Source of the DNA: Paenibacillus taichungensis
GTDB lineage: Bacteria; Bacillota; Bacilli; Paenibacillales; Paenibacillaceae
Assembly: GCF_013359905.1 (NCBI RefSeq)
Contig: NZ_JABMCC010000096.1
Coordinates: forward strand, 62,001 to 126,000
Reading direction: 5' to 3'
Length of the DNA: 64,000 nt
This document shows, one piece after another, positions 26,238 through 35,698 of the stretch. The position numbers and the translations under genes are program-made. A model generated the notes under the pieces. The model searched no databases and was not told the DNA's origin. It was given only the letters and a program-made list of their open reading frames with translations. The first letter of the stretch is position 1. The number at the start of each line of letters is the position of its first letter.

Positions 26238-26266
26238 CTGAAAATCAACTAAAGACGTGGTAAAAT
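26238..26266 (+). promoter_or_regulatory. Possible promoter of a short transcript
   Basis: CTGAAA (26238-26243), a 17-base spacer and TAAAAT (26261-26266) lie just ahead of the 39-codon frame at 26281. Moderate match to a SigA promoter. Confidence 0.4.
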
Positions 26267-26280
26267 TGGTGGAGTAATAA

Positions 26281-26400
26281 ATGGAGAAAAGGGAAATCCG
26301 GACCCATACGGTAACTAGCAAAGGGCGGCGTCGCCCCTCTTTTTCATGCGAGTCTATTGAAGGGTACGCTTCTCTTCGGGGTAGGATATATTCATCTTGA
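26281..26400 (+). CDS. Possible 39-residue basic peptide or leader ORF
   Basis: ATG 26281 is preceded by GGTGGAG at a 6-base spacing and opens a 39-codon frame. It begins MEKREIRTHTVTSKGRRRPS and ends at TGA 26398-26400. The peptide is strongly basic in its first half. A GC-rich hairpin (26322-26344) with a T run lies inside the frame, so the unit may be an attenuated leader or a small RNA instead of a stable protein. The dihydrouridine synthase gene begins about 190 bases downstream with its own promoter. Not recognised as a known family. Confidence 0.35.
   Translation: MEKREIRTHTVTSKGRRRPSFSCESIEGYASLRGRIYSS
26322..26344 (+). terminator. Intrinsic terminator or attenuator within the small ORF
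   Basis: GGGCG and CGCCC pair around GCGT, extended by a flanking A/T pair, and are followed by CTCTTTTTC. It may end a roughly 75-nt transcript from the promoter at 26238-26266. Confidence 0.55.
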
Positions 26401-26422
26401 TGTGATTAACAGATACTGATGT

Positions 26423-26452
26423 TTGAACGAAGTTACATTTGCATGGTATAAG
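26423..26452 (+). promoter_or_regulatory. SigA-type promoter of the dihydrouridine synthase gene
   Basis: TTGAAC (26423-26428), an 18-base spacer and TATAAG (26447-26452), about 140 bases before the start codon. Confidence 0.5.
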
Positions 26453-26591
26453 TGAAGAAGAAGCAAGGACATCAAAATGTAAATTGCAACGAATCTGCTA
26501 ATGTAAATGATACGATTGCAGATGTATGGCTTACGATTTTAACATTAATGAGGGCAAAGGTTGTCCTGGTATATATAGAGGAGTTTCTAAT

Positions 26592-27569
26592 ATGAAAGAA
26601 AATTTTTGGCGTGATTTGCCACGACCATTTTTTATACTGGCGCCGATGGAAGATGTGACGGATGTTGTGTTTCGCCATGTCGTAAGTGAAGCGGGCAGAC
26701 CGGATGTGTTTTTTACGGAGTTTGCGAATACAGAGAGTTATTGTCACCCGGAGGGGAACAAAAGTGTACGCGGGCGTCTGACTTTTACAGAAGATGAACA
26801 GCCGATTGTGGCACATATTTGGGGAGACAAGCCGGAGTTCTTCCGCGAGATGAGCATCGGGATGGCCAAGGAAGGTTTCAAAGGCATAGATATTAATATG
26901 GGCTGTCCTGTCGCCAATGTGGCGGAGAATGGAAAAGGAAGCGGTCTGATCTGCCGTCCTGCGCTTGCAGCGGAGATCATTCAGGCGGCCAAAGCTGGTG
27001 GCTTGCCCGTCAGTGTCAAAACTCGCCTCGGGTTCACCGAGGTGGACGAATGGCGCGACTGGTTGACTCATATTTTGCAGCAAGACATTGTGAATCTGTC
27101 CATTCATCTGCGTACAAGAGAGGAAATGAGCAAGGTCGATGCGCACTGGGAGCTGATCCCGGAGATCAAGAAACTTCGGGACGAGATTGCACCGAATACG
27201 TTGCTAACCATTAATGGGGATATCCCTGATCGTCAGACTGGCTTGAAGCTCGCTGAGCAATATGGTGTGGATGGCATTATGATTGGACGAGGCATTTTCC
27301 AGAATCCGTTTGCTTTTGAAACGGAGCCAAGGGAACATACCACAGAGGAGTTCCTTCATCTGCTGCGGCTGCACTTGGACCTGCATGATCAATATTCAGA
27401 GCTTGAACCGCGTTCGTTCAGCCCGCTGGCCCGCTTTTTCAAAATCTACGTCCGTGGATTCCGCGGGGCAAGTGAGCTGAGAAATAGCTTGATGAACGCC
27501 AAAACAACGACTAGAGTACGCGAATTGCTCGATGAGTTCGGAAGTCAGGAACATGCGGAGACAGAGTAG
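26592..27569 (+). CDS. dus: tRNA-dihydrouridine synthase
   Basis: A 325-residue FMN-dependent TIM-barrel enzyme that reduces uridine to dihydrouridine in tRNA. The flavin-binding start [13 protein letters not shown] (about 17-29), catalytic cysteine in [11 protein letters not shown] (near 106) and VKTRLGF (near 144) are visible. The phosphate-binding end LTINGDI...[10 protein letters not shown] (near 205-235) and the C-terminal helical RNA-binding domain are also present. ATG 26592 has GAGGAG nine bases upstream, and the frame's earlier start has no ribosome binding site. Single gene ended by a 19-bp perfect hairpin. The branch within Dus (A, B or C) is not certain. Confidence 0.93.
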   Translation: MKENFWRDLPRPFFILAPMEDVTDVVFRHVVSEAGRPDVFFTEFANTESYCHPEGNKSVRGRLTFTEDEQPIVAHIWGDKPEFFREMSIGMAKEGFKGIDINMGCPVANVAENGKGSGLICRPALAAEIIQAAKAGGLPVSVKTRLGFTEVDEWRDWLTHILQQDIVNLSIHLRTREEMSKVDAHWELIPEIKKLRDEIAPNTLLTINGDIPDRQTGLKLAEQYGVDGIMIGRGIFQNPFAFETEPREHTTEEFLHLLRLHLDLHDQYSELEPRSFSPLARFFKIYVRGFRGASELRNSLMNAKTTTRVRELLDEFGSQEHAETE

Positions 27570-27634
27570 GACGAAGAACACGAATGGTTGTAATGGTTGT
27601 AATCATGGATACGGAATATGATTCAGGTAGATTT

Positions 27635-27680
27635 AACAGCAAAAAAGAAGCGGTAGCTCTTCCGCTTCTTTTTTGCTGTT
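27635..27680. terminator. Strong terminator after dus
   Basis: Perfect 19-bp arms: AACAGCAAAAAAGAAGCGG (27635-27653) and its complement (27662-27680), with an 8-base loop. T runs arise within the arms on either strand, so it is likely bidirectional for the convergent ankyrin gene. Confidence 0.85.
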
Positions 27681-27770
27681 AATGTGGTTTTAGCGGTAAA
27701 AGTCTACTGCACTTCATCCATTTACGAGATTCAGGAACATCAGAGCCGTTTTCCGATTCTACTGAAGATG

Positions 27771-28823
27771 TTAACGCTTATACTCCGGCTTCTCCATAGC
27801 AATGGGTTGAGGATTATCCAGCACCCATAACACCGCCAGCTCACTTAATCGGGCAGGCGCATCATAATTCGATCCATGGCGAAGCCTGTGGGCCAAGTCT
27901 GTTGCTTCTTGAAGAAGTGCCGGCGCTAATGGCGTACTAGATCCCAGATGGCGAATCAGTGCATCCAGCATTTTGCGATACGGTTCATCCCAGTTTCCAC
28001 CGCCATTATCCAATACTTCATGGGACACACGTCCTGTGATGCGGATGACTTCTCCCTGAACCGTTTGGGCATGTCCCTGGGCCGGGATGAGATACTCCCA
28101 CAGCTCCTGATGCTGTTTGGGCCAAGTGGTTGCTTTTACCTGAATGGGAGCTGTTCCATCGTGCATCTTTCGACTCGCTACCGGCTCGACATCAAATTGT
28201 TGATAGAGCTTGCTCAGTGCGTCTGAAACTTCATCTACCTTGTCCTTATTGAACTTCTCACGGACAATTTCAAAATCCTTGCCAATTCGCTTCACGGACT
28301 CTTTCATTTCCGGGGTGACTGTTGCTCCGGCATCCAGCAGAATCGCGGAAATCTTCGACATACTGACAATATCGCTATTTCGGCTATTCATTAATCCTTT
28401 GGCTAACGGAGTATTGCCTCTTTGATTGACTACATTGATATCAGCACCTCGGGCTACCAACTCTTGTACCACTTCGGTTCTATACGCATTGATCGCTGCG
28501 TGCAACGGTGCTTCATTTTGGTAGTCCACAGCTTCCAGATCCGCACCTAATTCAAGGAACAGGGCTACATTTCCTGACCAGTGCGAAGCATGTGCATGTA
28601 ATGGCGTGCGTTGATAATTGTCACGTGCGTTGATATCTGCCCCTTGTTCTACCAGCCAGCGAACCAATTCATCGGAAATATGCCGAAAGCTGAGGGCCGT
28701 ACCTTTGCTATAGCCCCCGCGGGCATTCCATTCGCATTGCTCGAAGACCTCTTTTACGGCAACGATATCATTATCTTTAATGAGTTTTTCCATATGAGCA
28801 GGTAACGTTGTCTCCTTAATCAT
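27771..28823 (-). CDS. Ankyrin-repeat protein
   Basis: A 350-residue cytoplasmic protein. At least four ankyrin repeats cover about residues 15-160, including YSKGTALSFRHI, YQRTPLHAHASHW, YQNEAPLHAAINA and RGNTPLAKGLM, each followed by a GADI/GADL-type loop. The C-terminal 190 residues are helical with no known domain. ATG 28823 has AAGGAGAGGAAGAG upstream; the frame extends 59 codons further back without a ribosome binding site, through sequence that does not look like this family. Likely a protein-binding scaffold; no partner in the neighbourhood. Confidence 0.85.
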   Translation of the reverse strand: MIKETTLPAHMEKLIKDNDIVAVKEVFEQCEWNARGGYSKGTALSFRHISDELVRWLVEQGADINARDNYQRTPLHAHASHWSGNVALFLELGADLEAVDYQNEAPLHAAINAYRTEVVQELVARGADINVVNQRGNTPLAKGLMNSRNSDIVSMSKISAILLDAGATVTPEMKESVKRIGKDFEIVREKFNKDKVDEVSDALSKLYQQFDVEPVASRKMHDGTAPIQVKATTWPKQHQELWEYLIPAQGHAQTVQGEVIRITGRVSHEVLDNGGGNWDEPYRKMLDALIRHLGSSTPLAPALLQEATDLAHRLRHGSNYDAPARLSELAVLWVLDNPQPIAMEKPEYKR

Positions 28824-29102
28824 TAAACTCTTCCTCTCCTTTGTGGATAGCATCATCGACTTCTGAAGGTAGATAAGATTTTCCCAAATGACAGACAAAT
28901 GATAGTTTAATAGATTACAGATAATTTCCAGCAAGTTTATCATATCCAGAAGTGGAAAACCAATAATAGGAGTTTTGACTTTAAGGGCTGGGTAGATCAA
29001 TCCAGGATGTCTGTTAGTTGTGCTATGTTATAATTTAAATCAATATCGTTTTGAACTGATTGCCTTAGATGAGGCAGCAGGCTTTTGAGAATAGGAGGAT
29101 CT

Positions 29103-29672
29103 ATGTCCTGGAGTAAATTAAAGCAACAGCTAGAAAGTTTTCTTAGTCCTGCGCTGGTTGGAAAAGTAGATTACCGGGCGACCAGCTATCGCTATTCACC
29201 TGATAAATCAGGTAGTTGTTATCTGACCGTGGATCAGAAGAATATCCTCAATATGGGAGACACAACTTCACCAATCCGTTGGTATCATTCCGATCAGGAG
29301 ATTAAGAATGATCCCAATATCGTGATATCTGTAAGTGATGAAGAGATTGAAGCTATTCGAAACGAAACCAAAGGGAACGTTCCGGAGGACCGTCTTCAAG
29401 TCATGGCAAGAAGCAGAAAAGTCTCCGTACATGCCAAAGAGCTGTTGCTGGCACAAACCGCGTTAAGTAAAACGAATTTTACAGCAGCAGCGACTACGTT
29501 TTTGTCCACTTCCATAGAGGATAATCTGGAGAGCAAGGAGATTCTGTTCAATATTCTGGCTTTGGTGGACAGACGTGTTGGCAAGAAGCGAATTCTGAAC
29601 ATGTCTGATTCGATTAAAATGAAGCATCCGGCTGTGCAGTATTTTTATGAAATACGGCGCAGGACGTTGTGA
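29103..29672 (+). CDS. SF0329-family-like protein (189 aa)
   Basis: Begins MSWSKLKQQLESFLSPAL and continues with VDYRATSYRYSPDKSG and SCYLTVDQKNILNM. I recall this pattern as the SF0329 family, which has no known function. AGGAGG at 29093-29098 sets ATG 29103. The C-terminal half is helical, with several Arg/Lys-rich stretches. It stands alone between the ankyrin gene (divergent) and the MetE-like gene (same strand). No catalytic motif seen. Confidence 0.75.
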   Translation: MSWSKLKQQLESFLSPALVGKVDYRATSYRYSPDKSGSCYLTVDQKNILNMGDTTSPIRWYHSDQEIKNDPNIVISVSDEEIEAIRNETKGNVPEDRLQVMARSRKVSVHAKELLLAQTALSKTNFTAAATTFLSTSIEDNLESKEILFNILALVDRRVGKKRILNMSDSIKMKHPAVQYFYEIRRRTL

Positions 29673-29783
29673 AATTGATATATTGCTATAGCTTTTAACT
29701 ATAACTAGTTATGGCATTTAAGTATCTCAGCCAACCTCGTTCTGCATGATATGATAATGGTATACAACGAGGGGGTTTTTGAC

Positions 29784-30944
29784 ATGACTGATAAGTTCCA
29801 GATCGTAGGTAGTTTGTTGCGTCCTGATGAGCTGCTGACATATAAAACGCAAATTGAACATCGTGATGATATCAAATATCCATTCTATGATAGTTTTGAA
29901 GGTTATGAAAAATGCGAGACTGATGCCATCAAACAAGTGGTGAAAAAAGAAATCGAGCATGACCTGTCGATTATTACAGATGGAGAGTTCTCCAAATCGA
30001 TGTGGCATCTGGATTTTGTTTGGGGCTTTGGTGGAGTTGAGCGTTATATTGCAGACCATGGCTATTTTTTCCGTGATGTCGATGGATCTTCAAAATATGA
30101 AACACGTAAAGATATTGGCCTGCGCATAACGGGCGAATTGAGCGGTAAAAATCATCATTTCATTCAACTGTTTAAACAATTGCAAGACACGGCGGGTGAC
30201 CAGCAAACGAAACTTTGCGTTCCATCGCCATCCCATATTTTTGGTGAACTCTCCTGGTCGGATAATATCGGCGGTACGGACGCTGTTTATCAGAATATTC
30301 AGGAGCTCAAAGCGGGTCTTGTGAAAGCTTATAAGGAATTTGTGGAAGAATTCGCTGCGGTAGGCGGTAAAATCCTGCAAATGGATGATTGCTTGTGGGA
30401 GCTGTTTGCAGACGATAACCCGAACTCTCCGTTTACAGGGGAGCATATCAATCAAGAAGAAGTACAGGGTCTCGCTACCGAATTTATTGATATTAACAAT
30501 ACAGTGATTGACTTCGGTCATAGCCTGGGCTTGAAAATGTGGACACATAATTGCCGCGGCAACTATGATTCTCGCAACATGGGCGGTGGATCTTATGCGA
30601 AAATTGCGAACCTGTTCCTGAAGCAATTGAAATATGATCGTTTCTTCCTGGAGTGGGATGATGATCGTGCGGGTTCGCTTGAGGCGTTGGAAGTGTTCAA
30701 GGACAGACCTGAAACAGAAGTCGTATTAGGTTTGCTTTCCTCCAAAACGAGTACACTCGATGATGAAGCGCGTGTTGTTCGTTTGCTGGACGAAGCATCC
30801 AAAATCATCGATAAAGATCGACTGCTGCTGTCTCACCAATGCGGCTTTGCATCCTGCGATGGTGGTAACGAATTAAGCGAAGCTCAGCAATGGGCGAAGA
30901 TTGATCAGGGTCAGAAGATCGCCAAGCAATACTGGAACAACTAA
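29784..30944 (+). CDS. Cobalamin-independent methionine synthase (MetE C-terminal)-like protein
   Basis: A 386-residue single-domain relative of the MetE catalytic barrel (UROD/MetE-like fold), like the Bacillus YxjG/YxjH proteins. Visible elements are IVGSLLRP at the N-terminus, ITDGEFSKSMWHLDF (near 65), ILQMDDCLW (near 200), MWTHNCRGNY (near 255; His and Cys fit the zinc site) and SHQCGFASC (near 352; zinc cysteine). It probably transfers a methyl group to homocysteine or a related thiol. ATG 29784 has CGAGGGGG about nine bases upstream. Single-gene unit ending in a good hairpin. Methyl donor and acceptor are uncertain. Confidence 0.85.
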   Translation: MTDKFQIVGSLLRPDELLTYKTQIEHRDDIKYPFYDSFEGYEKCETDAIKQVVKKEIEHDLSIITDGEFSKSMWHLDFVWGFGGVERYIADHGYFFRDVDGSSKYETRKDIGLRITGELSGKNHHFIQLFKQLQDTAGDQQTKLCVPSPSHIFGELSWSDNIGGTDAVYQNIQELKAGLVKAYKEFVEEFAAVGGKILQMDDCLWELFADDNPNSPFTGEHINQEEVQGLATEFIDINNTVIDFGHSLGLKMWTHNCRGNYDSRNMGGGSYAKIANLFLKQLKYDRFFLEWDDDRAGSLEALEVFKDRPETEVVLGLLSSKTSTLDDEARVVRLLDEASKIIDKDRLLLSHQCGFASCDGGNELSEAQQWAKIDQGQKIAKQYWNN

Positions 30945-30974
30945 ATTAGAATTGCACCATCTTGAATGAATAGG

Positions 30975-31016
30975 GATGACTCGTAGGGCCATTGGTGGAC
31001 CTGCGAGTCATCTTTT
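30975..31016 (+). terminator. Terminator after the MetE-like gene
   Basis: GATGACTCG and CGAGTCATC, with a further AGG/CCT pair, form the stem, followed by TTTTT. Confidence 0.8.
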
Positions 31017-31222
31017 TGCATATAGTCGAAGACACGCTTGGCTTTTATAGCATAGGTGGAGATCGATTCCACGGACTATGCCCACCCCGGAAACATCTAT
31101 CCAAAAGGAAAAGCTCTTGCCCACGCAGAAGTTATATACTTTCAAACTCCTGCGATGAGAAACAATGGCATGGATGCATTGAGTGGTTATATAGAGTGAA
31201 AGGGAGAGGGGACAAGATAATA

Positions 31223-34200
31223 ATGAATCAAACACCGTTAGAAAAAGACCGGGTTCTTAAGAAACTGGATTCGCTTGGATACTCGGACCGGATGAAGCAA
31301 ATAGCTCAACTGGGTCACCAGCATTCGGATCAGGCAGGGTATTCTGCGTTACTTATAGCTTTACTCGATAGCGGTACTGCCTATGAAGCACATCTGGCAT
31401 TGACTGGTGCGAGTGTAATAAATGATGTAAATGCCGTATTGCTTGCTTTGAAGCATCCCAAGGCAGGGGTCAGAGGTCGGGCAGCCGGACTGTTGACTAC
31501 AGTGGTGACAGATCCAGATTATTCAATTGAATCCGAAATCATTTCTATGTCCTATCATTCCCGCCGTCAATTATTGCAAAGCATTGTGAACCATCGTAGA
31601 CAGGATTGGGCGGAGCGTCTGTTACCACTTGTGCTGGTTCGCTGGGGGGCACAGGAAGCGGCTTTGGTACTGTCCGTGTGCGGTGAAGAGACGGTTCGCG
31701 GCAGACTTCCGGAACTCGGCTATGCGCTCCGCAATTGGCGGGTAATTACGAAGCGTTTTCCTGATCTGGTCGCAACATATCTGGAGCATGCTCTGCAAAG
31801 CGCGACACAACGTGGAAGAAATAGCGTATGGTGGACACTTTCTTCGGCGGTGGAGAAGCTGAGTGAATCCAGACCAGCGATCGTGCTGGAATATGCGCTC
31901 AAATATGGACCATTCGATACGATACATCCTGTGATTAAGCAGCAATTGGGTGTCCTGATCCAGACGAGCCCTGAAAGTGTCTTCGAACTGCTGACACGGG
32001 AGGAGACACGAGGTTATCTCTTAGAGGAGGGGGTACCAGCCGGTGTTCTGAAAAAAAGAAAATGGTTCACTACAGCCCAGTGGACCACGCTGGTTACCCT
32101 ACTCATTGACGAACCCATACACCTTGCCAAAGTATTGGAAACACTTGCACCGTCAAGTCGTGAAGCGATATTTGATAAGGCATATAAGGAAAATGAGCGG
32201 AGGACACGCATTTTTCCTACGTCGTTATTGGACGTTCTACCGCACCAACTGCGTGACAAGGAAGCAACGCGCATGCTCGGATTGCGCGACATCCGGGATG
32301 ATCGGGAACAGACGCTTGAGATTACAGCCCGCCGTTTGATCATTCATGCGAGGGAAAAGCTGGAGCAAGCTGTTCAGGTATCGAATGCGGATGAACGTGC
32401 TGCGGCGTATGGTCGGCTTATTCGAAGCACGGCGATATCCCGCCGGGGGATGGATGAGACATTGCGTTTCCTGACACGAGTCAAGAATGATCAGGACCCG
32501 GTACGTTGGACGGTGATGTCTGAACTGTCGAACTGTCCTGTTCCCATGTTCACCGAGCAGCATGTGGACGACCTAACTGTGCTGGCAGACAGCGTGGTCG
32601 AAGCCAGAGATACCTCATATGGGACGAAGAATGCGACAGAGAGACTGGCCTTCTCCATACTACGTGAGCATGCGCAATCGCCGGATAGCAGGCTTTTTAG
32701 GTTTGGTTTGAGAACGTTGAAGAGAATGGTCGTGCGGGATGGGCAGTTCGTGTTGTATGAGAGAGATTGGAATAGTATACCTGATCATGCGCTTGAGGTT
32801 TTGTTCGATGAGTTGTATGCATTGGGTATAGAAGCGAACAAGCGAGAGAACGATGTTGTGGTCTTGCGTATGGCCGAATCTTTCGGTAAGGCGATTGATC
32901 GTTTGCCTAAGCTACAACACTTGCTGGAGGAACTGGTGAAGACAAAGAAGGCTCCTGCTCAGGCGATCCGATATTGGCTGGCTCCTTACGAAACGCGGGA
33001 TGAAAGAGTCAGAGAGTTGCTCGACAGAGACCCGTCCTTCATCTCGTTCCATGAGGTGTTTTGGCATTTGCACCTGAAGCGACAGGAGTGGCTGGATCCG
33101 TTCATCGCGGGAACAGTCATTAAGGGCAAGCATTTGTCGGGAAAAACCATTTATGTTGTGCCTGCTAGTGACGGATTTTATAGGTGGCTGCCACGTCAAC
33201 AGAAAGCACTGGCCTCCCTGCTGGAACAAGTCGCACTCGATACCAAACGAACTTCCTATGAACGCGCTGCAGTGATCCGAAGGCTGGCGAGCATGCCCGA
33301 CCACTGGTCCGAACAATTGGAGGTGCTGTTGCAGGATTCGGAAGTGCATGTCGTGGAGGCGGCACTGTATGCCTATTCGTTAGGTGAAGAACCGGAGAAG
33401 GCACTTCCTGTTCTACTGGACAATCTGGATGGAGACCGTGCTCGTGTTGCCATGTATTCAATCCCTAGATGCGCGCGCAGGGTGAGTCCAGTTTTGCTAA
33501 CGTCGATGCTTTCGGAGTTGCTAAATCGGGAGAAACTGAAGATTACGGTCAGAAAAGAAGCCATTCGGCTGCTTGGTGCTTATAAAAGCAATGACAGCAT
33601 GACCCTCCTCGTTCGGGAATACGAGAAGCCCAATACTCACAAAGACGTCATTATCGCCATTGGACATGCGGCAAGGCAATGTCTGGATGATGAGCGAAGC
33701 TGGACCATGATGAGTACGATGGCTTCCTCTTCGGAGCGGGATATTGCCCAAAGCTTGTTGAACCAGCGGCCCAGCGAACTTCCGCTGGAATCGCGTCCAA
33801 GGTATTTGAGATGGATTACAGGGATCGCAGGCCATGCAGATCCGATTGTAGCCAGAGAGGCTTTTCGCTCCATGATCTCGTGGTTGAACGGGAATGAAGA
33901 AGTAATCGCCACTTGTGCCAGTAGCACACTGCTTGATTTTCAGGATAGTACCCGATGGAAGGCAGCGCTGGACACCCTTATTGCAGCTTGCTCGGAAAGC
34001 AAAACAAACGAACAGGTCATCGAGGTTTGCAGACAACTGGCTGCCACAGAAACGATAGACGAATGGAATGCGGGGAATGAGAGAGATCTGCCGCAACGGC
34101 AGCGTTTGCTCGCACTGATCGACAAGTTAACCTCGTTGTCTCTGACGGAAAGGAAAATGCTTGTTCCTTTGTATACGGGTATCATTACATGTCTCAATTC

Positions 34201-34588
34201 TGATGAAACCATGAAGCTGGCGGTAATCCGGTTGCATCTGGCTATGATAGACTGGAGCAAGGCGGACCTGGCGATAGGCGGCTTGGACCCTGTCATTGGC
34301 ATAGTGAACAGACAGCCGTATGTATTGGATTTTGTGAACCGGAAGGTCAGTCGTGTCGTGAATGCAAGCAAAGGGTACTGGAAGCCGGAAGACCTCCTTC
34401 AGATGGTGGATCAGTTGAATGCTCGGCCTCACATGGCCGCTTTCCGTATAGGGCTATGTTTGTTGAAGATCGCCGGCGAGGCATTATTATGGAATGAGGA
34501 CTGTTCGGATCGTTTAAGAGTATATCGAACCCATGAGCAGGAAGCTGTCCGTCTGATGGCTTTGGATATATGGACAACTCTTGAATAA
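31223..34588 (+). CDS. Large HEAT/ARM-repeat-like protein (1121 aa)
   Basis: A very long, almost entirely helical cytoplasmic protein without signal peptide, membrane span or enzymatic motif. Many stretches have the two-helix, Leu/Ala/Arg-rich pattern of HEAT repeats, for example HPKAGVRGRAAGLL near the start, SEVHVVEAALYAYSLG (about 710-725) and EKLKITVRKEAIRLLGAYKS (about 770-790). ATG 31223 has AAAGGGAGAGGGG upstream; the longer frame has an unlike N-terminus that overlaps the preceding terminator. Single gene, closed by a hairpin. Function not recognised. Such scaffolds often bind proteins or nucleic acid; the next gene encodes another HEAT-like protein. Confidence 0.8.
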   Translation: MNQTPLEKDRVLKKLDSLGYSDRMKQIAQLGHQHSDQAGYSALLIALLDSGTAYEAHLALTGASVINDVNAVLLALKHPKAGVRGRAAGLLTTVVTDPDYSIESEIISMSYHSRRQLLQSIVNHRRQDWAERLLPLVLVRWGAQEAALVLSVCGEETVRGRLPELGYALRNWRVITKRFPDLVATYLEHALQSATQRGRNSVWWTLSSAVEKLSESRPAIVLEYALKYGPFDTIHPVIKQQLGVLIQTSPESVFELLTREETRGYLLEEGVPAGVLKKRKWFTTAQWTTLVTLLIDEPIHLAKVLETLAPSSREAIFDKAYKENERRTRIFPTSLLDVLPHQLRDKEATRMLGLRDIRDDREQTLEITARRLIIHAREKLEQAVQVSNADERAAAYGRLIRSTAISRRGMDETLRFLTRVKNDQDPVRWTVMSELSNCPVPMFTEQHVDDLTVLADSVVEARDTSYGTKNATERLAFSILREHAQSPDSRLFRFGLRTLKRMVVRDGQFVLYERDWNSIPDHALEVLFDELYALGIEANKRENDVVVLRMAESFGKAIDRLPKLQHLLEELVKTKKAPAQAIRYWLAPYETRDERVRELLDRDPSFISFHEVFWHLHLKRQEWLDPFIAGTVIKGKHLSGKTIYVVPASDGFYRWLPRQQKALASLLEQVALDTKRTSYERAAVIRRLASMPDHWSEQLEVLLQDSEVHVVEAALYAYSLGEEPEKALPVLLDNLDGDRARVAMYSIPRCARRVSPVLLTSMLSELLNREKLKITVRKEAIRLLGAYKSNDSMTLLVREYEKPNTHKDVIIAIGHAARQCLDDERSWTMMSTMASSSERDIAQSLLNQRPSELPLESRPRYLRWITGIAGHADPIVAREAFRSMISWLNGNEEVIATCASSTLLDFQDSTRWKAALDTLIAACSESKTNEQVIEVCRQLAATETIDEWNAGNERDLPQRQRLLALIDKLTSLSLTERKMLVPLYTGIITCLNSDETMKLAVIRLHLAMIDWSKADLAIGGLDPVIGIVNRQPYVLDFVNRKVSRVVNASKGYWKPEDLLQMVDQLNARPHMAAFRIGLCLLKIAGEALLWNEDCSDRLRVYRTHEQEAVRLMALDIWTTLE

Positions 34589-34603
34589 GCATAATTGAAC
34601 AGT

Positions 34604-34634
34604 GCGGTACAGAAAGTATTCTGTACCGCCATTT
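34604..34634 (+). terminator. Terminator after the HEAT-repeat gene
   Basis: Perfect 11-bp arms GCGGTACAGAA and TTCTGTACCGC around AGTA, followed by a T-rich stretch. Confidence 0.75.
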
Positions 34635-34786
34635 TATTACTCGATAATTAGCTCATTTCAGATCTGTGATTATGGCGCTTTAGGAGAATCTGGATGAGAA
34701 GCACGGGAAGAAGCTGTGATACAATGAGAGCGAATTTGTTGTACGGATCATCTGGCGAGTAAGTAATATAAAAAGGGGTGTTATTC

Positions 34787-35494
34787 ATGAACGTGGAAGA
34801 AGTGATGCAGGAGCTTGAGGCGCTCGGTAAAGATCGAACGAAAAAAATTTACATCTCCAACGGTGCGCATGAACCGCTATTTGGCGTGGCAACCGGGGCG
34901 ATGAAACCGATGGCGAAGCAGATCAAAAAGGATCAACCTTTGGCGGAGCAATTATACGCTACGGGGAATTATGATGCGATGTACTTTGCGGGAGTGATTG
35001 CCGATCCCCAAGTGATGACGCCAGCTGATTTCGATCGTTGGATCGATGCCGCTTATTTTTTCATGATCTCCGATTATATCGTTGCTGTGACGTTGGCCGA
35101 GACAGATATTGCGCAAGAGGTCGCTGACGCATGGATTGCTAGTGGTGATGAACTGAGAATGTCAGCGGGATGGAGCTGTTACTGCTGGCTGCTCGGAAGC
35201 CGGAAGGATGCTGAATTTTCGGAGAATAAAATGATGGAGATGCTCGAACTGGTGAAAAACACGATTCACGAATCTCCGGAACGAACGAAATATTCGATGA
35301 ACAACTTCCTGTATACCGTCGCGACCTCCTATCAACCGTTGCATGATCAGGCGGTGGAGACAGCCAGGGCTGTGGGACCTGTCGAAGTGAACAAGAACAT
35401 GCCCAAGAGCAAGCTGCTGAATGCCTCTGAAAATATCCAAAAGGCAGTGGATAAAGGGCGGACGGGGTTCAAGCGTAAATATGTAAGATGCTGA
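34787..35494 (+). CDS. DNA alkylation repair protein, AlkD-like
   Basis: A 235-residue all-helical HEAT-like-repeat protein. It has the pattern of the AlkD/DUF of DNA alkylation repair family: VATGAMKPMAKQIKKD near 25, LYATGNYDAMYFAGVIAD near 53, WSCYCWLLGS near 128. Family members bind DNA and some excise positively charged alkylated purines. ATG 34787 has AAAAGGGG about eight bases upstream. Single gene between two terminators. Whether the AlkD catalytic Asp and Trp are retained could not be established by eye. Confidence 0.8.
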   Translation: MNVEEVMQELEALGKDRTKKIYISNGAHEPLFGVATGAMKPMAKQIKKDQPLAEQLYATGNYDAMYFAGVIADPQVMTPADFDRWIDAAYFFMISDYIVAVTLAETDIAQEVADAWIASGDELRMSAGWSCYCWLLGSRKDAEFSENKMMEMLELVKNTIHESPERTKYSMNNFLYTVATSYQPLHDQAVETARAVGPVEVNKNMPKSKLLNASENIQKAVDKGRTGFKRKYVRC

Positions 35495-35591
35495 AATTTT
35501 CGCCGTATCGTCATTTCTCTTATACGGAGCATATCTCTCTAATGAAATAGCTGCTTTTAAGGGCGGTAGGCTTAACAAGAGGATACACGAT

Positions 35592-35638
35592 CAAGTAGAC
35601 CGCAACCTTCACAAAGGTGGGCGGTCTACTTGTGTTTT
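35592..35638 (+). terminator. Terminator after the AlkD-like gene
   Basis: Arms CAAGTAGACCGC (35592-35603) and GCGGTCTACTTG (35621-35632), with a second inner ACCTT/AAGGT pairing, followed by TGTTTT. Confidence 0.75.
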
Positions 35639-35698
35639 CAGCTTGATAACAAAATGAAACAACCTCAAAGCTACGTATCGTATAAAAGCCCGAAACCT

